DNA of 64,000 nucleotides from Pseudomonas vanderleydeniana (GTDB lineage: Bacteria; Pseudomonadota; Gammaproteobacteria; Pseudomonadales; Pseudomonadaceae), in the NCBI RefSeq assembly GCF_014268755.2, contig NZ_CP077093.1, positions 4,886,001 to 4,950,000 on the forward strand, read 5' to 3'. The stretch's first letter is position 1. Every line of letters starts with the position of its first letter. This document shows, piece by piece, positions 28,437 to 36,599 of the stretch. The position numbers and the translations under genes were made by a program. Below the pieces are notes generated by a model. The model was not told the DNA's origin. It saw only the letters and a program-made list of their open reading frames with translations, and searched no databases.

Positions 28437-29807
28437 TCAACGCGAGGTGGGCGCCGATGTGGAGGTGCTGGAATGAGGGAGCGGTGCTGGCTCTTCGAGG
28501 CCGGCGAGTTCGATACGCTTGATGTCGCCCACCAGCACCAGGTAGCTGATGGCGGCGATCAGCGCATTGGCGCCGATGAACACCAGGGCCATCTTGAACG
28601 AGCCGGTGGCGGCGATGATGTAGCCGATGATGATCGGCGTGGAGATCGACGACAGGTTGCCGATGGTGTTGAACAGGCCACCGGCCAGCCCGGCGATCTG
28701 CTTCGGCGAGGTGTCGGAGACCACCGCCCAGCCCAGTGCGCCGATACCCTTGCCGAAGAACGCCAGGGCCATGAACGCCACCACCACCCAGTCGGCCTCG
28801 ACGTAGTTGCAGACGATCATCGACATGGACAGCGCCATGCCCAGCACGATCGGCGTCTTGCGGGCCATGCTCAGCGAGTGGCCGCGGCGCAGCAGGTAGT
28901 CGGAGAACACGCCACCCAGGACGCCGCCGAGGAAGCCACACAGCGCCGGCAGCGAGGCGATGGCGCCGGCCTTGAGGATGGTCATGCCACGCTCCTGGAC
29001 CAGGTACACCGGGAACCAGGTGAGGAAGAAGTACGTCAGCGAGTTGATGCAGAACTGCCCCAGGTAGACCCCGGCCATCATGCGGTTGCTCAACAGCTGG
29101 CGCACATGCGCCCACTGCGGGCCGCCGCTCTTTTTCGGCTTCTGTTCATCGAGGTCGACCAGGCCGCCATTGTCGGCGATGTATTGCACTTCGGCGGCAT
29201 TGGCCAATGGATGCTTGCGCGGGCTGTGGATCACCCGGGTCCAGACCAGGGAGAAGGCCATCCCCAGCGCGCCCATCATGATGAACACGTGTTGCCAGCC
29301 GAAGCGATAGACGATCCAGCCCATCAGCGGCGCAAACAACGCCGTGGCGAAGTACTGCGCGGAGTTGAACACCGCCGAGGCCGTGCCCCGCTCGCGGGTC
29401 GGGAACCAGGCCGCGACGATGCGCGCGTTGCCCGGGAACGACGGTGCTTCCGCCAGCCCCACCGACAGGCGCAGCAGGACCAGCAGGACGACCACGGTCG
29501 AGACGCCGAATTCACCGACGAAACCCTGCAGGAAGGTGAACAGCGACCAGGTGAAGATGCTGACGGTGTAGACACGCTTGGAGCCGAACCGGTCGAGCAG
29601 CCAGCCGCCGGGAATCTGGCCCAGCACATAGGCCCAGCCAAAGGCAGAGAAGATATAGCCGAGGGTGATGGCGTCGACGCCCAGTTCTTTCTGGATGCTG
29701 GAGCCGGCAATGGAAATGGTCGCGCGGTCGGCGTAGTTGATCGTCGTCACCAGGAACAGCATGAACAGGATCAGGTAGCGGACGCGGCTTTGCTTGGGTT
29801 CTTGCAT
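28437..29807 (-). CDS. gudP: aldarate MFS transporter, GudP-like
   Basis: Anion:cation-symporter-family carrier of 456 residues with 12 helices. The opening VRYLILFMLFLVTTINYADRATISIAGSS is the signature of GudP/GarP/ExuT-type carriers, followed by GWLLDRFGSKRVY and RLSVGLAEAPSFPGNARI. It would import D-glucarate or galactarate for the dehydratase encoded 27 bp downstream. The start is the ATG at 29807 with GGGAG at 8-nt spacing; an upstream in-frame start has no site. Three palindromes at 29866-29911 lie in its promoter region. Confidence 0.87.
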   Translation of the reverse strand: MQEPKQSRVRYLILFMLFLVTTINYADRATISIAGSSIQKELGVDAITLGYIFSAFGWAYVLGQIPGGWLLDRFGSKRVYTVSIFTWSLFTFLQGFVGEFGVSTVVVLLVLLRLSVGLAEAPSFPGNARIVAAWFPTRERGTASAVFNSAQYFATALFAPLMGWIVYRFGWQHVFIMMGALGMAFSLVWTRVIHSPRKHPLANAAEVQYIADNGGLVDLDEQKPKKSGGPQWAHVRQLLSNRMMAGVYLGQFCINSLTYFFLTWFPVYLVQERGMTILKAGAIASLPALCGFLGGVLGGVFSDYLLRRGHSLSMARKTPIVLGMALSMSMIVCNYVEADWVVVAFMALAFFGKGIGALGWAVVSDTSPKQIAGLAGGLFNTIGNLSSISTPIIIGYIIAATGSFKMALVFIGANALIAAISYLVLVGDIKRIELAGLEEPAPLPHSSTSTSAPTSR

Positions 29808-29865
29808 GGATGACGCTCCCACGAATTATTGTTGTGCGGGTAGATCGTTTCTCATTGAAGACATA

Positions 29866-29911
29866 CGTTGTCGTACAACGATAACGTTATCATCGTACGG
29901 ATAACGTTATC
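29866..29911. promoter_or_regulatory. operator cluster: two GATAACGTTATC and one CGTTGT-ACAACG
   Basis: GATAACGTTATC occurs twice as a perfect 12-bp palindrome (29880-29891 and 29900-29911), centres 20 bp apart, i.e. on one face of the helix. This is a LacI/GntR-type operator. A third palindrome, CGTTGT-CGT-ACAACG (29866-29880), abuts the first and resembles sites of FadR-type GntR regulators. All lie 59-104 bp upstream of gudP and downstream of the LacI-family gene. Confidence 0.8.
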
Positions 29912-29953
29912 ATTCAAGCACCCAAAACAAGAATTTCCGCCACGGCGGTGTTT

Positions 29954-31012
29954 TCAGGTGCTGGCGCGTTCGATCAGGGAGAAGCCGGTGTCGTGTCGCT
30001 CCAGGCCCTTGCCGCCCGCCAGGCGGCGTAGCAGAGCCTCTGCCACGGCGCGGCCCATCTGCGCGGAGTTGACGCTGATGGTGGACAGCGCCGGATGGGC
30101 GAAGCGACCGTCGGTCGTGTCGCCGAAGCCAAGCACGGCAATGTCCTGCGGTACCCGCAAGCCTTGCGCAGCGGCCTCGGCCAGCACGCCCAGGGCCACG
30201 GTGTCGGAACTGCAGAACACCAGCTGCGGCCGGTTTTTCCTGGTCAGCAGGCGCTTGAGCCCTTCCCGGCCGACTTCCCAGGTGGCGGGCAACGGCAGGA
30301 TTTCCACCGGGACTTCATGGATGCCGTGATCCGCCAGGCGCTCGATCAGGCCATTGCCACGGCGGATGCCGCGCGGGTCGTCGACGGTGATCAGCGAGAA
30401 GCGCTGGTAGCCCTTGGCATGGAAGAAATCGGCGACAAGTCGTCCGACCTCTTCGTGGGAAAAGCCGACCTGCATGTCGAGGGCATGCTCGCTCAGGTCC
30501 CAGGCTTCCACCACGGGGATACCGGCCGAGGCCAGCCGGGCACGGCTGCCCTCGGTGTGCAGCGTGCCGGTGAGGACGATGCCATCGGGTCGGCGTCCGA
30601 GGATCGCCTCCAGCAGCACTTCCTCCTTTTCCGGCGAGTAGCCGGTAGCGCCCAGCAGCGAGTGGTACCCCGCTTCGGTGAGGCGCTCCATGATCGCCTG
30701 GACCACGGCGGCAAAGATCGAGTTGGCGAGCGTGGGCAGCACGATCGCCACCAGCCGGCTCTTGCTCAGGGCCAGGCTGCCGGCCAGCAGGTTGGGCACG
30801 TAGCCCATGGCCTTGACCACTTCCAGGACCCGCTCGCGAGTCTTCTCGCTGACACGCTCTGGGCGATGCAGCGCACGCGAAACCGTAATCGGAGAGACCC
30901 CCGCGACACGCGCGACATCGATGACGGTCACTGGCAGCTCGCCGGCATCGGCGGCACTCGCCAATTCTCTTCGGGATTTTCTTGCCACGGGGTTCCTGCT
31001 CGTACGGGTCAT
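29954..31012 (-). CDS. LacI-family repressor
   Basis: Regulator of 352 residues. The N-terminal helix-turn-helix is TVIDVARVAGVSPITVSRALHRPERVSEKTR (about residues 28-58), with the hinge at YVPNLLAGSLA and a sugar-binding-like effector domain. It carries an unusually long 27-residue N-terminal extension rich in Arg/Lys before the HTH. It resembles GntR-type gluconate repressors. It lies upstream of gudP-gudD on the same strand, and two GATAACGTTATC operators follow its stop, so it very likely controls gudPD in response to an aldarate or a breakdown product. Confidence 0.87.
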   Translation of the reverse strand: MTRTSRNPVARKSRRELASAADAGELPVTVIDVARVAGVSPITVSRALHRPERVSEKTRERVLEVVKAMGYVPNLLAGSLALSKSRLVAIVLPTLANSIFAAVVQAIMERLTEAGYHSLLGATGYSPEKEEVLLEAILGRRPDGIVLTGTLHTEGSRARLASAGIPVVEAWDLSEHALDMQVGFSHEEVGRLVADFFHAKGYQRFSLITVDDPRGIRRGNGLIERLADHGIHEVPVEILPLPATWEVGREGLKRLLTRKNRPQLVFCSSDTVALGVLAEAAAQGLRVPQDIAVLGFGDTTDGRFAHPALSTISVNSAQMGRAVAEALLRRLAGGKGLERHDTGFSLIERAST

Positions 31013-31143
31013 GGTCCGGGACTGGGCATCCCGGTGAATGTCGGCAGTTTACGAAAGCGGCTCCCTCCCGGGCAAATGGACAGCACGGGGTGGATCGAGG
31101 ATCGCGTCTCGCCGGACTGTCGATCAGCGCAGGCCGGGCCTGA

Positions 31144-31169
31144 TCATCGTTTCATTTTTGAAACGATGA
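31144..31169. promoter_or_regulatory. 11-bp inverted repeat upstream of SDR gene
   Basis: TCATCGTTTCA (31144-31154) and its exact complement (31159-31169) flank TTTT. It lies 83 bp upstream of the SDR start and 132 bp from the LacI-family gene. No T-run follows, so an operator is likelier than a terminator; the binding protein is unknown. Confidence 0.5.
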
Positions 31170-31251
31170 CTTTCCTACACTTCTATTTTGATTTATTCGA
31201 GTCGTCGATAAGCTTCTCCCATCGCAGCAAACAACCACTTGGAGAAACATC

Positions 31252-32004
31252 ATGATCGGCAAACTTGAAGGCAAAATCGCAGTTGTCACCGGCGGCACCA
31301 CCGGCATCGGCCTGGCCACCGCCAAACGCTTCGCCCAGGAAGGCGCCCACGTCTACATCACCGGCCGCCGCCAGGCCGAACTGGACGCCGCCGTGGCCCA
31401 GGTCGGCAACGCCACCGGCGTGCAGGTCGACTCCACCCGCCTCGACCAGCTCGACGCCCTGTACCAGCGCATCCAGGCCGAGCGCGGCCAGATCGACGTA
31501 CTGTTCGCCAACGCCGGCGGCGGTTCGATGCTGCCCCTGGGACAGATCACCGAAGAGCACTACGACGACACCTTCGACCGTAACGTCAAGGGCGTGCTGT
31601 TCACCGTGCAAAAGGCCCTGCCACTGCTGGCGAACAACGCCTCGGTGATCCTCACCGGCTCCACCGCCGCCAGCTCCGGCACCGCGGCCTTCAGCGTCTA
31701 CGCCGCGTCCAAGGCCGCCGTGCGTGCCTTCGCCCGCAACTGGATCCTGGACCTGAAGGACCGCAACGTGCGCGTCAACACCATCAGCCCGGGCGCCACC
31801 CGCACCCCCGGCCTGGTCGACCTGGCCGGCCCGGATGCGGCGCAGCAGCAGGGCCTGCTGGATTACCTCGCCTCGCAGATCCCGCAAGGGCGCGTGGGTG
31901 AGCCGGAAGAGATCGCCAGTGCCGCACTGTTCCTGGCCTCCAGCGATGCCAGCTTCGTCAACGGTATCGAACTGTTCGTCGACGGCGGCCAGGCGCAGAT
32001 CTGA
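31252..32004 (+). CDS. SDR-family NAD(P)-dependent oxidoreductase
   Basis: Classical short-chain dehydrogenase of 250 residues. It has the cofactor motif TGGTTGIG (residues 13-20), NAGGG near 90, the catalytic Ser in TGSTAASSG and YAASK near residue 154, and a C-terminal [13 protein letters not shown]. Such enzymes interconvert alcohols and ketones; substrate is not predictable. Glucose/aldose dehydrogenase-like members are common beside sugar-acid genes but this is only context. It has a good GGAG site and ends before a strong bidirectional terminator. It is transcribed away from the gud operon. Confidence 0.85.
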   Translation: MIGKLEGKIAVVTGGTTGIGLATAKRFAQEGAHVYITGRRQAELDAAVAQVGNATGVQVDSTRLDQLDALYQRIQAERGQIDVLFANAGGGSMLPLGQITEEHYDDTFDRNVKGVLFTVQKALPLLANNASVILTGSTAASSGTAAFSVYAASKAAVRAFARNWILDLKDRNVRVNTISPGATRTPGLVDLAGPDAAQQQGLLDYLASQIPQGRVGEPEEIASAALFLASSDASFVNGIELFVDGGQAQI

Positions 32005-32055
32005 CCGGGGGTCGCTCAGCGACACCCTCCAGACCGGCAACCACTTGCGCTAACG

Positions 32056-32081
32056 AAAAAAGGCCCCGAAGGGCCTTTTTT
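32056..32081. terminator. bidirectional Rho-independent terminator
   Basis: AAAAAAGGCCC and GGGCCTTTTTT flank a CGAA tetraloop, so there is a T-run on either strand. It lies 51 bp after the SDR stop and 14 bp beyond the hglS stop, and serves both. Confidence 0.95.
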
Positions 32082-32095
32082 CATGGGCTCGACGT

Positions 32096-33469
32096 TCAGC
32101 CCCGCAAGGCCTCGAGCGCACCGCGCAGCGACGCCTGCTCGGCCTGCTGGTACAGCTGCAATTCGTCCAGCGTCTCCCGGCCCAGCGCCTGCTGGAAGGC
32201 ATCACGGTTGGCCAGCTCGGCGTAATGCGCCTGGGCGTTGTCACCCAGGTTGGACTGGAAGATCCCCGCCGCACTGACCGGCAGGAAGTCTTCGTACACC
32301 AGCGGCTCGTAGGCCAGGTCCCCCCCCGCCAACAGCGCGTCCACATCGGCGGACAAGCCCTTGGCCGCCAGGCCCTGGTCGGTCGCCCGGTAGCGGAAGA
32401 ACGCCAATTGCTCGCGGCGCAGGGTCTCGTAGTCATCCGGGAACGCCTTGAAAGCCTCGGCCAGCAGTTCGCTGTAGCGCAGCGCGTTGGCTTCCGAGGG
32501 GAAGCCGCCCAGCGCCTCGCGGGCCTCACCGAGCAGGGCGTCGTACAGCGCACGGCCTTTCGGCGTCAGGGCCACGCCGCGCTGTTCGATCTCGCCGAAA
32601 CGTGCCGAATGGCTGCCCTGCTCCACGCCCTGCGAACCGACGAAGTCGATCGCCTCGTTGAGCGCCTTGAAGCTGGTCTGGCGCAGCAGGATCGGGCAGT
32701 TGCGCCGTGGCGGCCCCTCGATCACCGCCTTGGGCGTGATGCCGCGGCGCGGCATGTCGGCCTGGACCTGGTCGATGTCCAGGGTACGCGGTGTCAGGTG
32801 GTTGATGTGCGGCCCCTTGAACGCGACGATGTCGGCAATCAACCGGTGGGCGCCATCCAGGCGCTGGTAGTCGGCCAGGCTGACGGTCGCCTGGCCATGC
32901 CAGCGGAAGGTTTCCAGCGCCTGGGCGACGAACTCGCCGGCCGCCGCCTCATCGAGGCCGCCATCGCGCTCAGCCTGGGCAATCAGTTCCAGCACGCGCG
33001 GGGTGAAGATCTGCCGTGCCGCCAGGGTGCGCTCGGCAAAGGCCCGCAGTTCGACGTCCTTGATCAGCTCCAGACGCAGCAGCGAGGTGAATACCCGGAA
33101 TGGACTGGCGCGCAAGGCACGCTCGTCCACCGCGCGAAAGGCCGTGGAATGCACCGGCACCCCCGCCGCAGTCAGGTCGTAGTAACCCACCGGCTGCATG
33201 CCCATGACCGCGAACAGACGCCCCAGGGTCGCCAGCTCCGTGGCCGTGCCGACCCGAATCGCACCGTGGCGCTCCAGGTCCAGCCGCTCCAGCTCGCCGG
33301 TATGGGCCAGCGCCTGCGCCACGTCCGGCTGCGCCGCCAGGGTGTCGCGGTTGGTATCGGCCACCAGTTGCATCAGGTCGCCATACAGCGGCACCTCGTC
33401 CTGGTACATGGCGCTCATGGCCCGGGAAAAGTCGGCACGAATACGATCGGGTGAAACAAAAGTGCTCAT
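32096..33469 (-). CDS. hglS: 2-oxoadipate dioxygenase/decarboxylase (DUF1338)
   Basis: Non-heme iron enzyme of 457 residues, matching the DUF1338 protein HglS of Pseudomonas putida (about 464), which converts 2-oxoadipate plus O2 to D-2-hydroxyglutarate and CO2. The start FVSPDRIRADFSRAMSAMYQDEVPLYGDL and the VPVHSTAFRAVDERALRASPFRVFTSLLR segment are distinctive. Later INHLTPRTLDIDQVQ contributes iron-site histidines. It follows the aminotransferase gene by 15 bp in one transcript and ends at the terminator at 32056. Together with amaA, amaB and the aminotransferase it forms the D-lysine to 2-hydroxyglutarate route. Confidence 0.9.
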   Translation of the reverse strand: MSTFVSPDRIRADFSRAMSAMYQDEVPLYGDLMQLVADTNRDTLAAQPDVAQALAHTGELERLDLERHGAIRVGTATELATLGRLFAVMGMQPVGYYDLTAAGVPVHSTAFRAVDERALRASPFRVFTSLLRLELIKDVELRAFAERTLAARQIFTPRVLELIAQAERDGGLDEAAAGEFVAQALETFRWHGQATVSLADYQRLDGAHRLIADIVAFKGPHINHLTPRTLDIDQVQADMPRRGITPKAVIEGPPRRNCPILLRQTSFKALNEAIDFVGSQGVEQGSHSARFGEIEQRGVALTPKGRALYDALLGEAREALGGFPSEANALRYSELLAEAFKAFPDDYETLRREQLAFFRYRATDQGLAAKGLSADVDALLAGGDLAYEPLVYEDFLPVSAAGIFQSNLGDNAQAHYAELANRDAFQQALGRETLDELQLYQQAEQASLRGALEALRG

Positions 33470-33484
33470 CAGACAGGTCTCCGC

Positions 33485-34729
33485 TCAGGCCAGTTGTGCC
33501 AGGCATTGTTCGAGGATGTTCAGGCCTTCTTCCAGAATGGCCGGTTCGGTGGTCAGCGGTGGCAGCAGGCGGATGATATGCCGGGCCTTGCCGCTCGGCA
33601 TCAGCAACAGGCCAGCCTCCCGGGCACTGGCCAGTACGGCGGCCAGATGCTGCGGCGCCGGGCTGCCGTCGGCGTTGACCAGCTCCAGGCCGCGCATCGC
33701 GCCAACCCCGGTCAGGCGACCGATGCAGGCAAAACGTTGTTTCCAGGCCGAGTGATAGCGGGCGATGGTCGAGCCTTGCACCTCTCCCCAGCGCGCCAGG
33801 TTCGCATCGGTCATCTGCCCCAGCGTTGCCAGGCCGGCGGCGCAGGCCAGCGGGTTGCCGGAGTAGGTACCGCCCAGCCCACCTTTTGGCAAGGCATCGA
33901 GCAGTTCACGGCGACCGACCACCGCCCCTAGCGGCACCCCGCCGGCCATGCTCTTGCCGAGCAGCAGCAGGTCCGGTTCGATACCCAGCCGGGTAAAGGC
34001 AAAGCGCTCGCCGGTACGGCCAAAGCCCGACTGCACTTCATCGATCACCAGCACGATGCCATGGCGGTCGCAGAAGGCCCGTAGCGACTTGGCAAACCCT
34101 GCATCCAACGCGAGGAAGCCGCCCTCGCCCTGCACCGGCTCGATGAAGATCGCGCCGATGTCCTCGACCGCGATTTCCACGCTGATCAGCCGCTCCAGCG
34201 CCTTCAGCGCCTGTTCGGGCGTGACGCCGGTATCCACGCTGGGGTACGGCAGGTGGAACACCGGTCCCGGCAGGCTGCCGACCTTCTGCTTGTACGGGGC
34301 CACCTTGCCGTTGAGGTTCAGGGTCGCCAGGGTGCGTCCATGAAAGCCGCCATCGAAGGCGACCACACCGCTGCGACCGGTCGCACCACGGACGATCTTC
34401 AGCGCGTTCTCCGCCGCTTCCGCGCCGCTGTTGGTGAGCATGCCGGACAGCGCATAGCCGACCGGTACGAATTCGGCCAGTGCCCGCATATAGGCCGCGT
34501 ACTGGTCATGGGGCACGGCGTTGAAGGCGGCGTGGGTCATGCGCCCGGCCTGCTCGCGAATGGCCGCGACCACCGCCTCGTTGCAGTGCCCGAGGTTGAG
34601 CACGCCGATACCGCCGATGAAATCGATGTAGCGCTTGCCGGCGCTGTCCCAGACTTGTGCGTTGCGCCCGTGGCTCAGTTCCACAGGGTGAACGATGTTG
34701 ATCGATTGGCTGATGCAATCCTGATTCAT
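33485..34729 (-). CDS. class III aminotransferase, probable 2-aminoadipate transaminase
   Basis: PLP-dependent aminotransferase of 414 residues. The motif LLLLGKSMAGGVPLGAV carries the PLP lysine, and VIDEVQSGFGRTG is the cofactor-ring Asp region. General similarity is to GabT/5-aminovalerate transaminases, and the length matches the P. putida enzyme that acts on 2-aminoadipate in D-lysine breakdown. Directly upstream of hglS, it would supply 2-oxoadipate. The start is the ATG at 34729; a longer upstream frame exists without family similarity. The ribosome site is weak. GABA or 5-aminovalerate are alternative substrates. Confidence 0.82.
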   Translation of the reverse strand: MNQDCISQSINIVHPVELSHGRNAQVWDSAGKRYIDFIGGIGVLNLGHCNEAVVAAIREQAGRMTHAAFNAVPHDQYAAYMRALAEFVPVGYALSGMLTNSGAEAAENALKIVRGATGRSGVVAFDGGFHGRTLATLNLNGKVAPYKQKVGSLPGPVFHLPYPSVDTGVTPEQALKALERLISVEIAVEDIGAIFIEPVQGEGGFLALDAGFAKSLRAFCDRHGIVLVIDEVQSGFGRTGERFAFTRLGIEPDLLLLGKSMAGGVPLGAVVGRRELLDALPKGGLGGTYSGNPLACAAGLATLGQMTDANLARWGEVQGSTIARYHSAWKQRFACIGRLTGVGAMRGLELVNADGSPAPQHLAAVLASAREAGLLLMPSGKARHIIRLLPPLTTEPAILEEGLNILEQCLAQLA

Positions 34730-35038
34730 GGCCCGCTGCCGTTGCTGGTGAAAGTGCCTCCATTCAAGCGAGCAGGTGCGAGCAAGACAAACGATAAATA
34801 GTCGCGGATTCATTCCTTTGATTCATGAAGTCGCGCTGTCACAGCCAGAATTCCACCTTCCACCCCTTTTCTAGAGGGGGAAGCATGAATGAATCGCTCC
34901 CGATTTAATGGACTTCGCCCCGTTGAATTCCACAAAGGAATGATATTTGGAATTTTGCTCGTTTGTTCGGCCACGCTTTCGGCGCTGATACTGACCCACG
35001 TCAATTGTTCCTGTCGCAACGCCAAAGGAGTCCGAATA
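34730..35038. promoter_or_regulatory. divergent promoter region of the lysine module
   Basis: 309 bp between the aminotransferase and amaB starts. It contains an inverted repeat AATTCCA (34926-34932) / TGGAATT (34948-34954) and A/T-rich stretches unlike the flanking genes. No local regulator gene is embedded; an in-frame N-terminal extension of amaB starts at 34889 but lacks family similarity. No RNA gene was seen. Confidence 0.5.
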
Positions 35039-36529
35039 ATGATCAGTCAACTGCTGCAGCGCCTGGGGGTTCCCGCCCACGCTTATGGCGAAGGCAACTA
35101 CGCGGTCCATACCCCTATCGACGGCAGCCGTATCGGCTCGGTCAAGCTTGAGGATCGCGACCAGGTGCTGTCGCGCATCACCACCGCCCAGAGCGCCTTC
35201 GAAGCCTGGCGCAAGGTGCCGGCGCCGCGCCGTGGCGAGCTGGTGCGGGTATTCGGCGAAGTGTTGCGCGAGCACAAGGCCGACCTCGGCGAACTGGTGT
35301 CCATCGAGGCCGGCAAGATCACCCAGGAAGGCCTGGGCGAAGTCCAGGAGATGATCGACATCTGCGATTTCGCGGTCGGCCTGTCCCGCCAGTTGTACGG
35401 CCTGACCATCGCCTCCGAGCGTCCGGGCCACCACATGCGTGAAACCTGGCACCCGCTGGGCGTGGTCGGGGTGATCAGCGCCTTCAACTTCCCGGTCGCG
35501 GTCTGGGCCTGGAACACCGCGCTGGCACTGGTGTGCGGTAACGCGGTGATCTGGAAGCCGTCGGAAAAGACCCCGCTGACCGCCCTGGCCAGCCAGGCAC
35601 TGTTCGACAAGGCCCTGGCCCGTTTCGGCGAGGCCCCCGAAGGCCTGGCGCAACTGATCATCGGCGATCGCCAGGCCGGCGAAGTGCTGGTCGACGACAG
35701 CCGCGTCGCCCTGGTCAGCGCCACCGGCAGCACCCGCATGGGCCGCGAAGTGGGCCCACGGGTTGCCGCGCGTTTCGGCCGCAGCATCCTTGAACTGGGC
35801 GGCAACAACGCCATGATCCTGGCGCCGAGCGCCGACCTCGACCTGGCCGTGCGCGCCGTGCTGTTCAGCGCCGTCGGCACCGCCGGCCAGCGTTGCACCA
35901 CCCTGCGCCGGCTGTTCGTGCACAACTCGGTCAAGGCCGAGGTCATTGCCCGGGTCAAGTCCGCCTACGGCAAGGTGCGTATCGGCGATCCCCGGGAAGG
36001 CAACCTGATCGGCCCGCTGATCGACCAGCAGAGCTTCAACGCCATGCAGAACGCCCTGACCCAGGCCCGCGACGAAGGCGGCCAGGTGTTCGGCGGTGAA
36101 CGCCAGCTCGCCGACCGCTACCCGAACGCCTACTACGTCAGCCCGGCGCTGGTGGAGATGCCGGGCCAGTCCGCCGTGGTGCGCCACGAGACCTTCGCGC
36201 CGATCCTCTACGTCATCGGCTACGACGATTTCGAAGAGGCGCTGCGCCTGAACAACGAAGTGCCCCAGGGCCTGTCGTCGTGCATTTTCACCACCGACGT
36301 GCGCGAGGCCGAAGCGTTCCAGAGCGCCAGCGGCAGCGACTGCGGCATCGCCAACGTCAACATCGGCACCAGCGGTGCGGAAATCGGGGGCGCCTTCGGT
36401 GGCGAGAAGGAAACCGGCGGGGGTCGCGAATCCGGCTCCGATGCCTGGAAAGGCTACATGCGTCGCCAGACCAACACCGTGAACTACTCCCGCGAGCTGC
36501 CACTGGCCCAGGGCATCGTGTTCGACTGA
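35039..36529 (+). CDS. amaB: 2-aminoadipate semialdehyde dehydrogenase, ALDH7 type
   Basis: Aldehyde dehydrogenase of 496 residues, antiquitin-like, oxidising L-2-aminoadipate-6-semialdehyde to 2-aminoadipate. The catalytic Cys is in GTAGQRCTTLRRLF and the Glu in ILELGGNNAMIL; VSATGSTRMGREVG binds NAD, and PWLF-type residues are replaced by ISAFNFPVAVWAWN as in ALDH7. The C-terminal SGAEIGGAFGGEKETGGGRESGSDAWK is typical of the antiquitin group. The start is the ATG at 35039 with AAGGAG at 8-nt spacing. It leads the plus-strand amaB-amaA-permease run. Confidence 0.9.
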   Translation: MISQLLQRLGVPAHAYGEGNYAVHTPIDGSRIGSVKLEDRDQVLSRITTAQSAFEAWRKVPAPRRGELVRVFGEVLREHKADLGELVSIEAGKITQEGLGEVQEMIDICDFAVGLSRQLYGLTIASERPGHHMRETWHPLGVVGVISAFNFPVAVWAWNTALALVCGNAVIWKPSEKTPLTALASQALFDKALARFGEAPEGLAQLIIGDRQAGEVLVDDSRVALVSATGSTRMGREVGPRVAARFGRSILELGGNNAMILAPSADLDLAVRAVLFSAVGTAGQRCTTLRRLFVHNSVKAEVIARVKSAYGKVRIGDPREGNLIGPLIDQQSFNAMQNALTQARDEGGQVFGGERQLADRYPNAYYVSPALVEMPGQSAVVRHETFAPILYVIGYDDFEEALRLNNEVPQGLSSCIFTTDVREAEAFQSASGSDCGIANVNIGTSGAEIGGAFGGEKETGGGRESGSDAWKGYMRRQTNTVNYSRELPLAQGIVFD

Positions 36530-36599
36530 CCGGTATCCGGGGTCATCGCCGGTCGATGGCCCCGCTCTCTTCATGGCGTTGAAATCAGGAGTCACTTCG

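Noticed and set aside
34889..35038. In-frame 50-codon N-terminal extension of amaB
   Set aside because: The ATG at 35039 has an ideal AAGGAG site and begins the conserved ALDH7 sequence; the extension looks like promoter DNA.
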